From the NCBI RefSeq assembly GCF_002027705.1, contig NZ_MBTG01000045.1, positions 124,001 through 188,000 of the forward strand: 64,000 nt of DNA. Reading direction: 5' to 3'. The position numbers and the translations under genes were made by a program. Shown in pieces: positions 25,958 to 33,933 of this stretch; within the stretch, counting starts at the first letter, position 1, and each line of letters begins with the position of its first letter. This stretch comes from Paenibacillus ferrarius. Lineage in GTDB: Bacteria; Bacillota; Bacilli; Paenibacillales; NBRC-103111. The notes beneath the pieces were generated by a model that had not been told where the DNA came from, did no database searches, and was given only the letters and a program-made list of their open reading frames with translations.

Positions 25958-26587
25958 CTACATCGAATACAAAGCTTGCAAAGCAAGCTTCACTAACACA
26001 TCCACCGAATCTCCCGGATTCGTTTTGGGTTTCACTTGCAGCCAAGCACGGTCAGTCTCTGCTTCGGTATACCCCAGCGTCATCAATGCTTCCTTCGCTT
26101 CGCTCCAGACGTGGCCGCCTTCAGTAAGCTGCGCCGAACCAACCACGCTCAAAGCGACAGCCGCTTCCGGACTGGAGAAGCTGACAGATCCTAATTTGTC
26201 CTTCAAGTCCAAAATAATCCGCTGAGCCGTTTTTTTGCCAATGCCCGGAAGCTTCGTTAAAAAGGCTAGGTTCTCCTGGCTAATCGCCAAAATAACCGCC
26301 TCCGGCCTACCGCCCGCCGCCAGAATTCCGAGAGCTACTTTAGGTCCAATGCCCGTCACATCCAGCAGCAAACGAAACAAGGACTGCTCATCCCTTGAAA
26401 TAAAACCGAACAGCAGGTGAGCATCCTCACGCACATGATAATGAATGAACATGGTCACATCTTCATCTTCCTTATGAGACAAGGCATAGGGATTCGGACA
26501 AAAAACACGGTAACCTACACCGTTTACATCCAACACGGCATAGTCGCTTTCGCGAAAGGCTACTTTCCCTCTTAAGAAATCTATCAT
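25958..26587 (-). CDS. ruvA: Holliday junction DNA-binding protein RuvA
   Basis: 209 residues: OB-fold domain (MIDFLRGKVAF), two helix-hairpin-helix motifs including LTKLPGIGKKTAQRIILDLKD, and the mobile C-terminal domain (EAKEALMTLGYTEAE) that contacts RuvB. Its start overlaps the ruvC stop by four bases (ATGA). Confidence 0.97.
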   Translation of the reverse strand: MIDFLRGKVAFRESDYAVLDVNGVGYRVFCPNPYALSHKEDEDVTMFIHYHVREDAHLLFGFISRDEQSLFRLLLDVTGIGPKVALGILAAGGRPEAVILAISQENLAFLTKLPGIGKKTAQRIILDLKDKLGSVSFSSPEAAVALSVVGSAQLTEGGHVWSEAKEALMTLGYTEAETDRAWLQVKPKTNPGDSVDVLVKLALQALYSM

Positions 26588-27087
26588 CGTTTCCTGACCT
26601 CATTTATCCTAGATTGCAAAGCAGATGAGTGTGCATGGCAAATAGCAATCGCAAGCGCATCGGCCACATCATCCGGTTTGGGTATTTGCGAAAGTTTAAG
26701 CAAGATCTTGACCATTTCCTGAACTTGACGCTTCTCTGCATTTCCATAGCCAACAACCGCTTGTTTCACTTGAAGAGGCGTATATTCAGCAATCGGCAGA
26801 CCGGCTTGAACACCCGCAAGAATCATTACACCTCGCGCTTGCCCTACCGTGAAAGCCGTTGTTACATTTCGATTAAAAAATAATTTCTCGATCGACATCG
26901 CATCCGGTTTATACTTCTCTATTAATTGTACCGTAGCATCGTAGACATCTTTGAGCCGGATGCCGGGGTCCGTATGTGCCTCTGTCTGAATAGAACCATA
27001 TTGCACAGGGACGAGCTTGCTGCCAATCTTATCAATAAAGCCAAAACCTACGATCGCGATCCCCGGATCAATCCCCAGAATACGCAC
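26584..27087 (-). CDS. ruvC: Holliday junction resolvase RuvC
   Basis: 167 residues from the GTG at 27087 (GGGAGA eight bases upstream). Cuts Holliday junctions after RuvAB branch migration. RILGIDPGIAIVGFG carries the first catalytic Asp; IEKLFFNRN near residue 70 the Glu; KPDDVADALAIAICH the last two Asp. Clostridia and paenibacilli often keep ruvC, while B. subtilis uses RecU. The longer frame to 27120 lacks a ribosome site. Confidence 0.97.
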   Translation of the reverse strand: MRILGIDPGIAIVGFGFIDKIGSKLVPVQYGSIQTEAHTDPGIRLKDVYDATVQLIEKYKPDAMSIEKLFFNRNVTTAFTVGQARGVMILAGVQAGLPIAEYTPLQVKQAVVGYGNAEKRQVQEMVKILLKLSQIPKPDDVADALAIAICHAHSSALQSRINEVRKR

Positions 27088-27135
27088 AGCATTTCTCTCC
27101 CATCTAAAAAAAGCGAACATATGTAGTCATTTCAC

Positions 27136-27144
27136 ATTATAGCA
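27136..27144 (-). promoter_or_regulatory. Extended -10 promoter of ruvCAB
   Basis: TGCTATAAT at 27144-27136 on the minus strand, right after the bofC terminator; the -35 is poor. Start of transcription near 27129. Confidence 0.6.
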
Positions 27145-27157
27145 GATAACAAAAAAA

Positions 27158-27191
27158 AGAGATAGACTCGGGAATCCCCTCATCTACCTCT
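27158..27191 (-). terminator. Terminator of bofC
   Basis: AGAGGTAGA / TCTATCTCT stem (one G-T) with an inner GGG/CCC pair, followed by TTTTTTTTG. Confidence 0.9.
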
Positions 27192-27207
27192 TCTTAATTT
27201 TTCCCAT

Positions 27208-27882
27208 TTATGGCCTTGTCATTGCCCGTTCCGTCTCTTCGACGGCATAATCACTGAAGGTTGATAATACGCTATTATACTCCTCCATATCCGACACTCG
27301 AATGCCATTGTGCAATTGCTCCACCGTATCACGCGGCAAACTGCTTTCCAGATGCTTAATATTCAACTGAAAAAAGGTGCGAATCACATTGTCTTTCGCT
27401 GGTGTTCCATTAAAAAGGGAGAGATTGCTGCTGCCGTCGATACCGAATACCGCGTTTTCTTTGCAAGCCGGTGATAAATCATCAATATTTTCGGTAAATG
27501 TTACCTCACCGTTCTTGCTTAAGCTCAACAGCCAATCTGGATGCTTAGTCTGCAAATTGAGTAATTGTTCTGACGTTTGCAGTCCTAACTGGCTGCGTTC
27601 CTCTCCGCAAACATAGGACTTAAGCAAGTAGCTTTCACGGCTATCCGTTATCCGTTTAAGCGTTTCTGTCGCTGTTTTCAACCGTTCATCATCTTCAGGC
27701 GTTAACTGCGCCATGGTTGATCGAACTGCTTTCTCAGAGCGCTCAGCTTTATTTAAATAACCGTCTGAAGCAAATAATAGCCAACCCGCCGCTCCGACAA
27801 GAAAGAACATCCCTAACGTCAACAAACTGCGTTTGCGCCGCAGCTTTCTTTTCCAATGCTTCAAAAAGCGTTGCACATTCAC
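27208..27882 (-). CDS. bofC: Forespore regulator BofC
   Basis: 224 residues; one N-terminal membrane segment (about 18-38), remainder outside the forespore membrane. In B. subtilis BofC (bypass of forespore) restrains the SpoIVB protease and thereby pro-sigma-K processing. The family parts YVCGEERSQLG near residue 90, LSPACKENAVFGI and VIRTFFQLNIKHLE are clear; the two cysteines (YVC and AC) are conserved. GTG start with AAGGGG six bases upstream. A sigma-F-type promoter precedes it. SpoIVFA and SpoIVFB, members of the same checkpoint, are also in this window. Confidence 0.9.
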   Translation of the reverse strand: MNVQRFLKHWKRKLRRKRSLLTLGMFFLVGAAGWLLFASDGYLNKAERSEKAVRSTMAQLTPEDDERLKTATETLKRITDSRESYLLKSYVCGEERSQLGLQTSEQLLNLQTKHPDWLLSLSKNGEVTFTENIDDLSPACKENAVFGIDGSSNLSLFNGTPAKDNVIRTFFQLNIKHLESSLPRDTVEQLHNGIRVSDMEEYNSVLSTFSDYAVEETERAMTRP

Positions 27883-27911
27883 TGATATCCCCTTCTCTTC
27901 TCGTTTTTCCG

Positions 27912-27941
27912 TATTGTTTCCATTTGCATCAAACGCTATAC
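27912..27941 (-). promoter_or_regulatory. Sigma-F/G-type promoter of bofC
   Basis: GTATA at 27941-27937, exactly 15 bases, then GGAAACAATA at 27921-27912 on the minus strand. The -10 matches GGnnAnAnTA at all fixed positions. Forespore expression is known for bofC in B. subtilis. Confidence 0.75.
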
Positions 27942-27953
27942 ATCATTTACCAT
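27924..27953 (+). promoter_or_regulatory. Possible sigma-A promoter overlapping the bofC promoter
   Basis: TTGCAT at 27924-27929 and TACCAT at 27948-27953, spacer 18, pointing to the small membrane protein gene. Confidence 0.4.
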
Positions 27954-27998
27954 AGAGAGAACGAATGAAAACAATCAAGACGGACGGTGAGGCCTTGA

Positions 27999-28214
27999 AT
28001 GAAAGGTAGAAAACGGATTAAACGCACAACGCTCCTCATGATTGGAGTCGTCCTGTTGTGGGGGTCAGTAGCCATTTGGAATGAAATTAATAAAAACAGG
28101 TCAACAGGGGTTCCACCACGTTCAACTTCAGCCGCACATCCCTCGCCAGCTCAAAAAAGTAACCAAACCTCCATAAATTCGATCACGAATGGGTATAAAA
28201 TGAGCTCGCCATAG
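27999..28214 (+). CDS. Small single-pass membrane protein of unknown function
   Basis: 71 residues. A basic N-terminus (KGRKRIKRTT), one membrane helix at about 11-27 (positive-inside, so the C-terminus faces out), then a Pro/Ser/Asn-rich tail of about 43 residues. GGTGAGG six bases before the ATG. No family recognised. Lies between bofC and the ECF sigma gene, but it lacks the cytoplasmic domain an anti-sigma factor would need. Confidence 0.6.
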   Translation: MKGRKRIKRTTLLMIGVVLLWGSVAIWNEINKNRSTGVPPRSTSAAHPSPAQKSNQTSINSITNGYKMSSP

Positions 28215-28222
28215 GTTAAAAT

Positions 28223-28250
28223 TTGACTGTAGCCGCAGAAGTGATATAGT
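28223..28250 (+). promoter_or_regulatory. Sigma-A promoter of the ECF sigma gene
   Basis: TTGACT at 28223-28228 and TATAGT at 28245-28250, spacer 16. The leader would be about 165 bases. Confidence 0.65.
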
Positions 28251-28382
28251 CAGAAGTAGATGAATTAATCTCATACTTATTCAGGAACAACGATATATAT
28301 GGAGCAAGACTAAATCACAAAAATTTATCTTCGTAATGCAAGTTTTTTTAACGACAAACGCTATGCTTATGTGAAAGAAGAC

Positions 28383-28400
28383 AGTTTTCTTACGAAAACT
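28383..28400 (+). repeat. Perfect inverted repeat before the ECF sigma gene
   Basis: AGTTTTC-TTAC-GAAAACT, 7-bp arms, ending just before the GGGAGGG ribosome site. It could be an operator or an RNA hairpin affecting translation. Confidence 0.6.
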
Positions 28401-28420
28401 CTTAAGGGAGGGAAAACATC

Positions 28421-29032
28421 ATGAATGTGGCAGAACTTCAATTAATTCAATTATCCAGACGAGGCGACCGCAATGCTTTCGTGGAGTTAGTCGAGCTATA
28501 CCGCAACAAAATTCAGAAGCTTGCTTTTCGCATGCTGCACAACAGACCGGATTCGGAGGATATCGTCCAAGAAACCTTTATCCGTGTCTATCTGAACTTA
28601 AATCATTATGATGAAAGCCAGAACTTCTCAACATGGATTTATCGGATTGGGAAGAATGTTGCTATTGATCTGCTCCGCAAAAAGAGACCTGTTCAATCCC
28701 TAGATGCGGAACTGAACGATCATGACGATGACTATAGCTACTACAGCAAGCTGGCCAGTCAAGATCAATCGCCTGAGCACGCCGTACTCCAAACAGAGAT
28801 TCGAGATCACATGCATACATCCATTAATAAATTAGCGGACAAATATAAAAGTGTGATTACACTCTACTACATGGAGGAGCTCTCACTTCAAGAAATTAGC
28901 TCTAAGCTGAACTTACCCATCACAACCGTGAAAACCCGCTTGCACCGCGGACGTGAGTTGCTTCGCAAAAAATGGGGAATGAATTTCGTTGTTGGTTTAA
29001 TGGTCTTTTTTACAATCGGCATGATCGCCTAA
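28421..29032 (+). CDS. ECF RNA polymerase sigma factor, SigW-like, with hydrophobic tail
   Basis: 203 residues. Region 2 at about 10-80 (MLHNRPDSEDIVQETFIRVY, FSTWIYRIGKNVAIDLLR) and region 4 at about 128-186 (LADKYKSVITLYY, SLQEISSKLNLPITTVKTRL). Closest in feel to B. subtilis SigW, which drives envelope-stress genes. Residues 187-203 are strongly hydrophobic (NFVVGLMVFFTIGMIA), enough for a short membrane segment, which SigW lacks. No anti-sigma gene follows: a terminator comes 16 bases after the stop. GGGAGGG lies eight bases before the ATG. Confidence 0.88.
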   Translation: MNVAELQLIQLSRRGDRNAFVELVELYRNKIQKLAFRMLHNRPDSEDIVQETFIRVYLNLNHYDESQNFSTWIYRIGKNVAIDLLRKKRPVQSLDAELNDHDDDYSYYSKLASQDQSPEHAVLQTEIRDHMHTSINKLADKYKSVITLYYMEELSLQEISSKLNLPITTVKTRLHRGRELLRKKWGMNFVVGLMVFFTIGMIA

Positions 29033-29047
29033 ACATAAATATACATG

Positions 29048-29100
29048 AAGAAGCCTCCTATTCCACACAAGCTCAAGTGGTTTAGAAGGCTTCTTTTTCA
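29048..29100 (+). terminator. Terminator of the ECF sigma gene
   Basis: AAGAAGCCT / AGGCTTCTT stem with an inner CCAC/GTGG pair, followed by TTTCA. Confidence 0.8.
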
Positions 29101-29103
29101 TGT

Positions 29104-30579
29104 TCAGAAATTGATCCAAGGTCCGGCCGGTTTGGATTCCTGCTTTTCAGCCGCTCTCTGCTGACGTTTCAAGAACGAATCTAAGGCGGATGCACCGGAC
29201 AATCTCACTCTTTTGGTGGAGCGATGGGTTTTGGACTTCGTCGGCTTATCGCTGCGAATGTCAATTTCAACGACTTCATCTGTATTTGTTTCTTTGGCCA
29301 GCTCATGCGTATGAACTTGCGGCATCATCGGCGACTCATAAGGAGCCTCATAGTTGGCACCGGCATACGGGATGCCGTAAGGCGCCTGCTGGTAGCCATC
29401 AAAGGAGTGATGATGATGATGTTCACCCTGCGGATAATCGCCAAAAGATTGATGATGAAGCCCAGCCTGCGGATAATCGCCAAAGGATTGATGATGAAGC
29501 CCAGCTTGCGGATAGTCCCCAAAGGATTGATGATGATGTCCAGCCTGCGGATAATCACCATAAGGATGTTGTCCGCCTTGCTGCATGTCGTAAGGTGATG
29601 CCGGCGGATAGAGACCTGGAATCGTCGGGGATCCCTGTTGGTAGCCATCCCATGGCGTTCCGATGGGGCCTGTTGGATAACCCGCCGGAATTGTCGACCA
29701 CGGTTGTTCCATCATCGAAGGACCTCCGCAGCCGCAGCCCTCTTCGCTTGCCGGATACGTCATTTGCGGTTGATTGCTGTAAGAAGCTTGTTCCCATGGC
29801 GTTTGTTGATAGGGCGCAAATGCGGGATACGCGGAGGCCTCAGGCTGCTGGGCAAATACGGGATACGTGGACGCCTCAGGTTGCTCGGATTCTGGGTAGA
29901 CAGATACCTCCGTTGCGGAGATGTGAAATTGCTTAAACGGATGAACGGCTTTCTCATGCTCTTCCGGCATTTCAAAAGCCTCTGGCTCTGGAGCAGGCAG
30001 AATATGTGATGGCTCCATCTGCGAAGATAGGATTGGCTGCGGAATAATGGGGGCAGACTCTGGAGCAGGCGTTGGAGCAGCAACAGGCTCTGGCGCTTCA
30101 GCAATGGGCATAACCGGCTGTTGATTCACATCAACAGGGGTCCAAGGCTGTTCAGCCGGCATTTGTTCAAAAGGCATCGTCGAAGGTTTTGAAGAGGGAA
30201 CTGGATTGGTTGCTGCTTGGCCCTGACTGCCGTCATGCTCGTGATGCTGGAATTTGGGAACATACACAACTTCCCCTGTCATAAGTACATTGGGATTCTT
30301 CAGCTGCGGATTCGCCTGAATCATGGCATGAAGCGGTACATCCCAAGCTTTGCCAAGCTTCCATAAGCTATCGCCCTGTACGACAATGTGCTTATACGCA
30401 TATTCCGCGGGCGGCTCAAAGTGACTCGGTTTCGAAGGAATCTTCACCTTCATTCCGATGTCAAGATGATTTGGGTCTGCCAGCTGTGGATTGAGTGCGA
30501 TAATCTGGTCCAGCGTAGTCTGGTATTTTTTTGCAAGCTCGTACAGGGAGTCTCCCTTTTTGACAATATGGATTTTCAA
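29104..30579 (-). CDS. safA: SafA-like spore coat morphogenetic protein with two LysM domains
   Basis: 491 residues from the TTG at 30579 (MKIHIVKKGD, as in B. subtilis SafA). GGAGGT ends six bases before this TTG, and abuts the ATG at 30585, so the TTG is preferred. LysM 1 at about 2-49 and LysM 2 at about 62-109 (YKHIVVQGDSLWKLGKAWDV). The rest is Pro/Gln/His-rich and includes about four tandem 13-residue units (FGDYPQAGLHHQS type, near 320-375) and a basic C-terminus. In B. subtilis SafA organises the inner coat together with SpoVID, which is also in this window. SafA of B. subtilis has one LysM; two are seen here. Located upstream of bofC and downstream of pheA, matching the Bacillus order. 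Confidence 0.85.
   Translation of the reverse strand: MKIHIVKKGDSLYELAKKYQTTLDQIIALNPQLADPNHLDIGMKVKIPSKPSHFEPPAEYAYKHIVVQGDSLWKLGKAWDVPLHAMIQANPQLKNPNVLMTGEVVYVPKFQHHEHDGSQGQAATNPVPSSKPSTMPFEQMPAEQPWTPVDVNQQPVMPIAEAPEPVAAPTPAPESAPIIPQPILSSQMEPSHILPAPEPEAFEMPEEHEKAVHPFKQFHISATEVSVYPESEQPEASTYPVFAQQPEASAYPAFAPYQQTPWEQASYSNQPQMTYPASEEGCGCGGPSMMEQPWSTIPAGYPTGPIGTPWDGYQQGSPTIPGLYPPASPYDMQQGGQHPYGDYPQAGHHHQSFGDYPQAGLHHQSFGDYPQAGLHHQSFGDYPQGEHHHHHSFDGYQQAPYGIPYAGANYEAPYESPMMPQVHTHELAKETNTDEVVEIDIRSDKPTKSKTHRSTKRVRLSGASALDSFLKRQQRAAEKQESKPAGPWINF
29400..29563 (-). repeat. Tandem 39-bp repeats inside the safA-like gene
   Basis: Units begin at 29429, 29468, 29507 and 29546 with an exact 39-base period (TGCGGATAATCGCC start), with partial units on both sides. 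Each encodes 13 residues rich in His, Gly, Tyr and Gln, so the frame is kept. Confidence 0.95.
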
Positions 30580-30687
30580 CACCATACCTCCTTCGAATGT
30601 TCGTCAGAAAACATGCTGCATAAGCCTTATGCTTATTCACAATGATATTACAGTTTATGCACGTTCCTAGGCTTTTGCCCCTTTTGG

Positions 30688-30724
30688 ACAAAAAAATTCC
30701 CTCGCGTCATCAACGCCAGGGAAT
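30688..30724 (-). terminator. Terminator of the hom-thrB-pheA operon
   Basis: ATTCCCT-GCGT / ACGC-AGGGAAT stem at 30724-30696, followed by TTTTTTG. It lies just after the pheA stop. Confidence 0.92.
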
Positions 30725-30731
30725 CGCTTGT

Positions 30732-31595
30732 TCAACTTGTATAAGAATAGCTCGGATAACAACCCAAAATTCGAACCTGACAACCTATCGCCTCAATTTC
30801 TTGAATCGCAGCTCGCAGAAGCACAGAATCCAAGGACCCGGCTATGTCAATATAAAAGTAATAATTTCCTAATTTCTTCTTCGTTGGCTTGGATTCAATC
30901 TTAGAGAGATTGATTCTCCGCCATGCAAAAGCAGACAGCACTTGATGCAGGGCACCTGGATAGTCTTCAGGCAGCGTAACCAGAATGGTCGTCTTCATGT
31001 CACCCGAAGATTTCAGCTCAGAAGCCTCTTTGCCCACCAGCAAGAAGCGAGTCATATTGTCTTTGTGATCCTGTATTTCCCTCTCCAGCATGGGCACACC
31101 ATAGTTCTCCGAGGCGATAGCCGTTCCGATAGCGGCTACAGTTGGATCCTGCAGTGCGGATACAAGACGTACCCCTTCTGCGGTTGAGCTTACTTGTTCG
31201 AACTCCGCTCCGCTCAAATACTGCTTCATGAACCGGCTGCACTGTGCAGGCACCACATGATGGGATAGTACCTTGCGGATATGCTGGTACGGGTTCCGAC
31301 CTTCCGACTGAACGTCTGCCTTGGGATATCCGATTAGATTCATATCAATTGGGAAAACCCATTCGGCTCGAATCGGAAGATCCACTTCATGTACGAGCCA
31401 GTCGACATGCAGATGTACGGAGCCTTCCAAGGTGTTCTCAATCGGAATGACGCTAAGATCGGTTTCACCCGATACCGTCGCATTGAATACTTCGGATATC
31501 AGTTTATAGGAAACATAGATAAAATCCTCTTTCAAAAAATGGCGAGTAGCTTCTTCCGAAAAGGTGCTCGGACCGAGAATCGCAACTTTCTTCAT
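30732..31595 (-). CDS. pheA: Prephenate dehydratase
   Basis: Converts prephenate to phenylpyruvate, the committed step to phenylalanine. 287 residues: catalytic domain 1-190 with VIPIENTLEGSVHLHVDWL and the active-site NMTRFLLVG; C-terminal ACT domain (about 200-275) with PGALHQVLSAFAWRRINLSKIESKPTKK split by the Phe-binding GALH and ESKP motifs. Start overlaps the thrB stop by four bases. Confidence 0.97.
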   Translation of the reverse strand: MKKVAILGPSTFSEEATRHFLKEDFIYVSYKLISEVFNATVSGETDLSVIPIENTLEGSVHLHVDWLVHEVDLPIRAEWVFPIDMNLIGYPKADVQSEGRNPYQHIRKVLSHHVVPAQCSRFMKQYLSGAEFEQVSSTAEGVRLVSALQDPTVAAIGTAIASENYGVPMLEREIQDHKDNMTRFLLVGKEASELKSSGDMKTTILVTLPEDYPGALHQVLSAFAWRRINLSKIESKPTKKKLGNYYFYIDIAGSLDSVLLRAAIQEIEAIGCQVRILGCYPSYSYTS

Positions 31596-32569
31596 ACAAG
31601 GACCCCGCCTTCTACACGCGACTGAAGATCCCCGTCATTCTCTTGAAGCAACGTTATCGTCACGCCTTCTTGACTCGGCTTCAACCAGAGTGTTTCGGCC
31701 TCTATGCCTTCCTTCGCCAGTGTTCCCTTCAAGAAAGCCTCCAGTTCATCCTTCTGTCCGCTTCGCGCGTCCACAAGGGCAAGCATCGTTGGTCCCGCTC
31801 CGCTGAGAGCGACGCCAAGCGCGCCATGATCCTCAGCTTGCTCCAACAAGGTCTTCATGCCTGGAATGAGCTCAGCGCGGTATGGCTGATGCAGCGCATC
31901 CTTCATGGCATGACGGATCATCCCTAGGTTGCCTGTACTTAGCGCAGCTACAAGCAGTGAGGAATGGCTAAGGTTGTACACCGCATCCTTCATAGAAACC
32001 TGCTTAGGCATCACAGCTCTCGCCTTCTCCGTAGACAGCTGGAAGGCAGGTATGGCTACCAGCACTTCCAAGTTCACGTCTGGCTCTATCCGAATCGACT
32101 CGGCTCGCTCACCGTCCCAGAAGGCCACCACGATGCCGCCATACAAGCTTGCCCCTACGTTATCAGGGTGCTTCTCCAGACGGCTTGCAATTTGAAACAG
32201 CTCGTAAGACGTGAGCTTATTCCCAATCAGTGCATTGGCGCCGGCCAGTGCCCCGATAATAGCGGAGGCACTGCTGCCTAAACCACGCGTCAAGGGGATA
32301 TCGCTGTACATTGCGATTTCGAGTTCCGGATAAACGACGCCCGCTTCTTGGAATACCATTTGAGCGACTTTATATATGAGATTGGTCTTGTCCGTTGGAA
32401 TCCCATTCATCTGATCACCAAGCAGCTGAATGGTCGTTTGATCCGAGATGGCCATATCGATCCAAGCATAGAGATTCAGGGCCATCCCCAGGGAGTCAAA
32501 GCCAGGACCTAAGTTTGCCGTACTTGCCGGCACTTTCACTCTTACCTTTTGCACTGACTGATAACTCAT
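31592..32569 (-). CDS. thrB: Homoserine kinase
   Basis: Phosphorylates homoserine in threonine synthesis. GHMP-kinase family: PASTANLGPGFDSLGMAL near the N-terminus, the ATP loop PLTRGLGSSASAIIGAL near residue 90, and ALSGAGPTMLAL near 265. 325 residues from the ATG at 32569; AAGAGG lies 12 bases upstream. An in-frame ATG at 32593 has no ribosome site. Between hom and pheA on the same strand; thrC, usually between hom and thrB in Bacillus, is absent here. Confidence 0.95.
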   Translation of the reverse strand: MSYQSVQKVRVKVPASTANLGPGFDSLGMALNLYAWIDMAISDQTTIQLLGDQMNGIPTDKTNLIYKVAQMVFQEAGVVYPELEIAMYSDIPLTRGLGSSASAIIGALAGANALIGNKLTSYELFQIASRLEKHPDNVGASLYGGIVVAFWDGERAESIRIEPDVNLEVLVAIPAFQLSTEKARAVMPKQVSMKDAVYNLSHSSLLVAALSTGNLGMIRHAMKDALHQPYRAELIPGMKTLLEQAEDHGALGVALSGAGPTMLALVDARSGQKDELEAFLKGTLAKEGIEAETLWLKPSQEGVTITLLQENDGDLQSRVEGGVLV

Positions 32570-32616
32570 TTCGAAATTGCGCCTCTTTTCCATAATTTAG
32601 CCCGAACGGATATGAA

Positions 32617-33903
32617 TTAGCCTTCTACGCGGTAGACGCTTTTGATAGCATGAATGACATCCATAGAATCGAACTGTTTCAGTACATTTTTCATACTGGC
32701 TTGGTTCGCATCATGAGTAATGATAATAATTTCAGCCTTCGGATTGCTTTGATTCGGATGTTGGAAGACTGACTCCAGGCTGACTTCATGGTGAGCAAAA
32801 ATTTGGGTAATTTGCGCCAGTACACCCGCTTTATCTTCAACATGCAGAAGAATGAAGTTTTTGGAAGCAATTTGTTCGTCCGTCTTCAGCTTCTTCTCTT
32901 TGTAAGGCGCAAGTACAGTACGTCCATTGATGCCCAGCTTCAAATTCCGCACAACAGCAACCAAATCGGCTACAACCGATGTAGCCGTTGGCAGTTCACC
33001 CGCTCCAGCGCCGTAGAACATCGTTTCGCCAACAGCTTCTCCAGTAACGTACACCGCATTGAAAACGCCGTTAACCGAAGCAAGCGGATGCGAGCTCTTG
33101 ACCATTGTCGGCTGCACGCTTACAGAGATGTGTCCATCATGGTTCTCGGCAATCCCAAGCAGTTTCACTTCATAGCCTAATTTTTTGCCGTATTGGATAT
33201 CCTCTTTCGTAACTTTCGAAATACCTTTCGCTTCTACGTCACCCAAAGCAACGTTAGCATGGAATCCGAGTGTAGACAGAATCGTCATTTTGCGGGCAGC
33301 ATCCAAGCCTTCAACGTCGGAAGTCGGATCAGCTTCTGCATAGCCAAGCTCCTGCGCTTCTTTTAATACGTCTGCATAAGCCGCGCCTTCTTGACTCATT
33401 TTGGTCAAAATGTAATTTGTCGTTCCGTTCACAATCCCCATGATCTTCGTGATTCGGTCTGAAGAGAAGCCTTCAACGAGTGCACGAATGATCGGAATGC
33501 CGCCGGCCACGCTCGCTTCATAGAATACGTCACAGCCATGCTCCGCCGCTTTGGCCAGAATTTCTGCGCCATGCATCGCCATAAGATCCTTATTGGCTGT
33601 CACAACATGCTTGCCATTGCCTAAAGCCGTCAGGATATGCTCTTTTGTTGAAGATACTCCGCCCATAACCTCAATCACAATATCGATCTCGCTATCGCCG
33701 ATAACGTCCCATACATTTTCTGTCAGCTTATCAGCATCTACACTGATGTTGCGCAGTTTTGATTTATCTTGTACTAAAATTTTGGCAATTTCAATCGCGG
33801 AACCGGTTTGGCGCTGCAAATCCTCCTGGTGCTTTTCGATAATACGCACGACACCTGTTCCTACTGTTCCTAATCCAAGCAATCCAACCTTGACTGGTTT
33901 CAT
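32617..33903 (-). CDS. hom: Homoserine dehydrogenase
   Basis: Reduces aspartate semialdehyde to homoserine. 428 residues from the ATG at 33903 (GGGAGG eight bases upstream): NAD(P)-binding GLLGLGTVGTGVVRII, catalytic region with GIVNGTTNYILTKM and EAQELGYAEADPTSDVEGLDAARK in the middle, and a C-terminal ACT domain (about 350-428, DKAGVLAQITQIFAHHEVSL) for feedback by threonine. Confidence 0.97.
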   Translation of the reverse strand: MKPVKVGLLGLGTVGTGVVRIIEKHQEDLQRQTGSAIEIAKILVQDKSKLRNISVDADKLTENVWDVIGDSEIDIVIEVMGGVSSTKEHILTALGNGKHVVTANKDLMAMHGAEILAKAAEHGCDVFYEASVAGGIPIIRALVEGFSSDRITKIMGIVNGTTNYILTKMSQEGAAYADVLKEAQELGYAEADPTSDVEGLDAARKMTILSTLGFHANVALGDVEAKGISKVTKEDIQYGKKLGYEVKLLGIAENHDGHISVSVQPTMVKSSHPLASVNGVFNAVYVTGEAVGETMFYGAGAGELPTATSVVADLVAVVRNLKLGINGRTVLAPYKEKKLKTDEQIASKNFILLHVEDKAGVLAQITQIFAHHEVSLESVFQHPNQSNPKAEIIIITHDANQASMKNVLKQFDSMDVIHAIKSVYRVEG

Positions 33904-33933
33904 TTCATTTACCTCCCGTTTCATGTAGCTTTA

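Noticed and set aside
28372..28398. Autoregulatory SigW-type promoter (TGAAAC/CGTA) before the ECF sigma gene
   Set aside because: TGAAAG is present but the -10 reads CGAAAA rather than CGTA; not convincing.
29400..29563. Regular repeats that might suggest a CRISPR array
   Set aside because: Units are contiguous with a 39-base period and no spacers, and encode an in-frame 13-residue repeat.
29190..29936. 248-residue frame antisense to the safA-like gene
   Set aside because: Produced by the tandem repeats in another frame; no start signals.
30594..30690. Sporulation sigma promoter for the safA-like gene
   Set aside because: CATA-containing hexamers are present (near 30614 and 30636) but no -35 partner at proper spacing could be found by eye.
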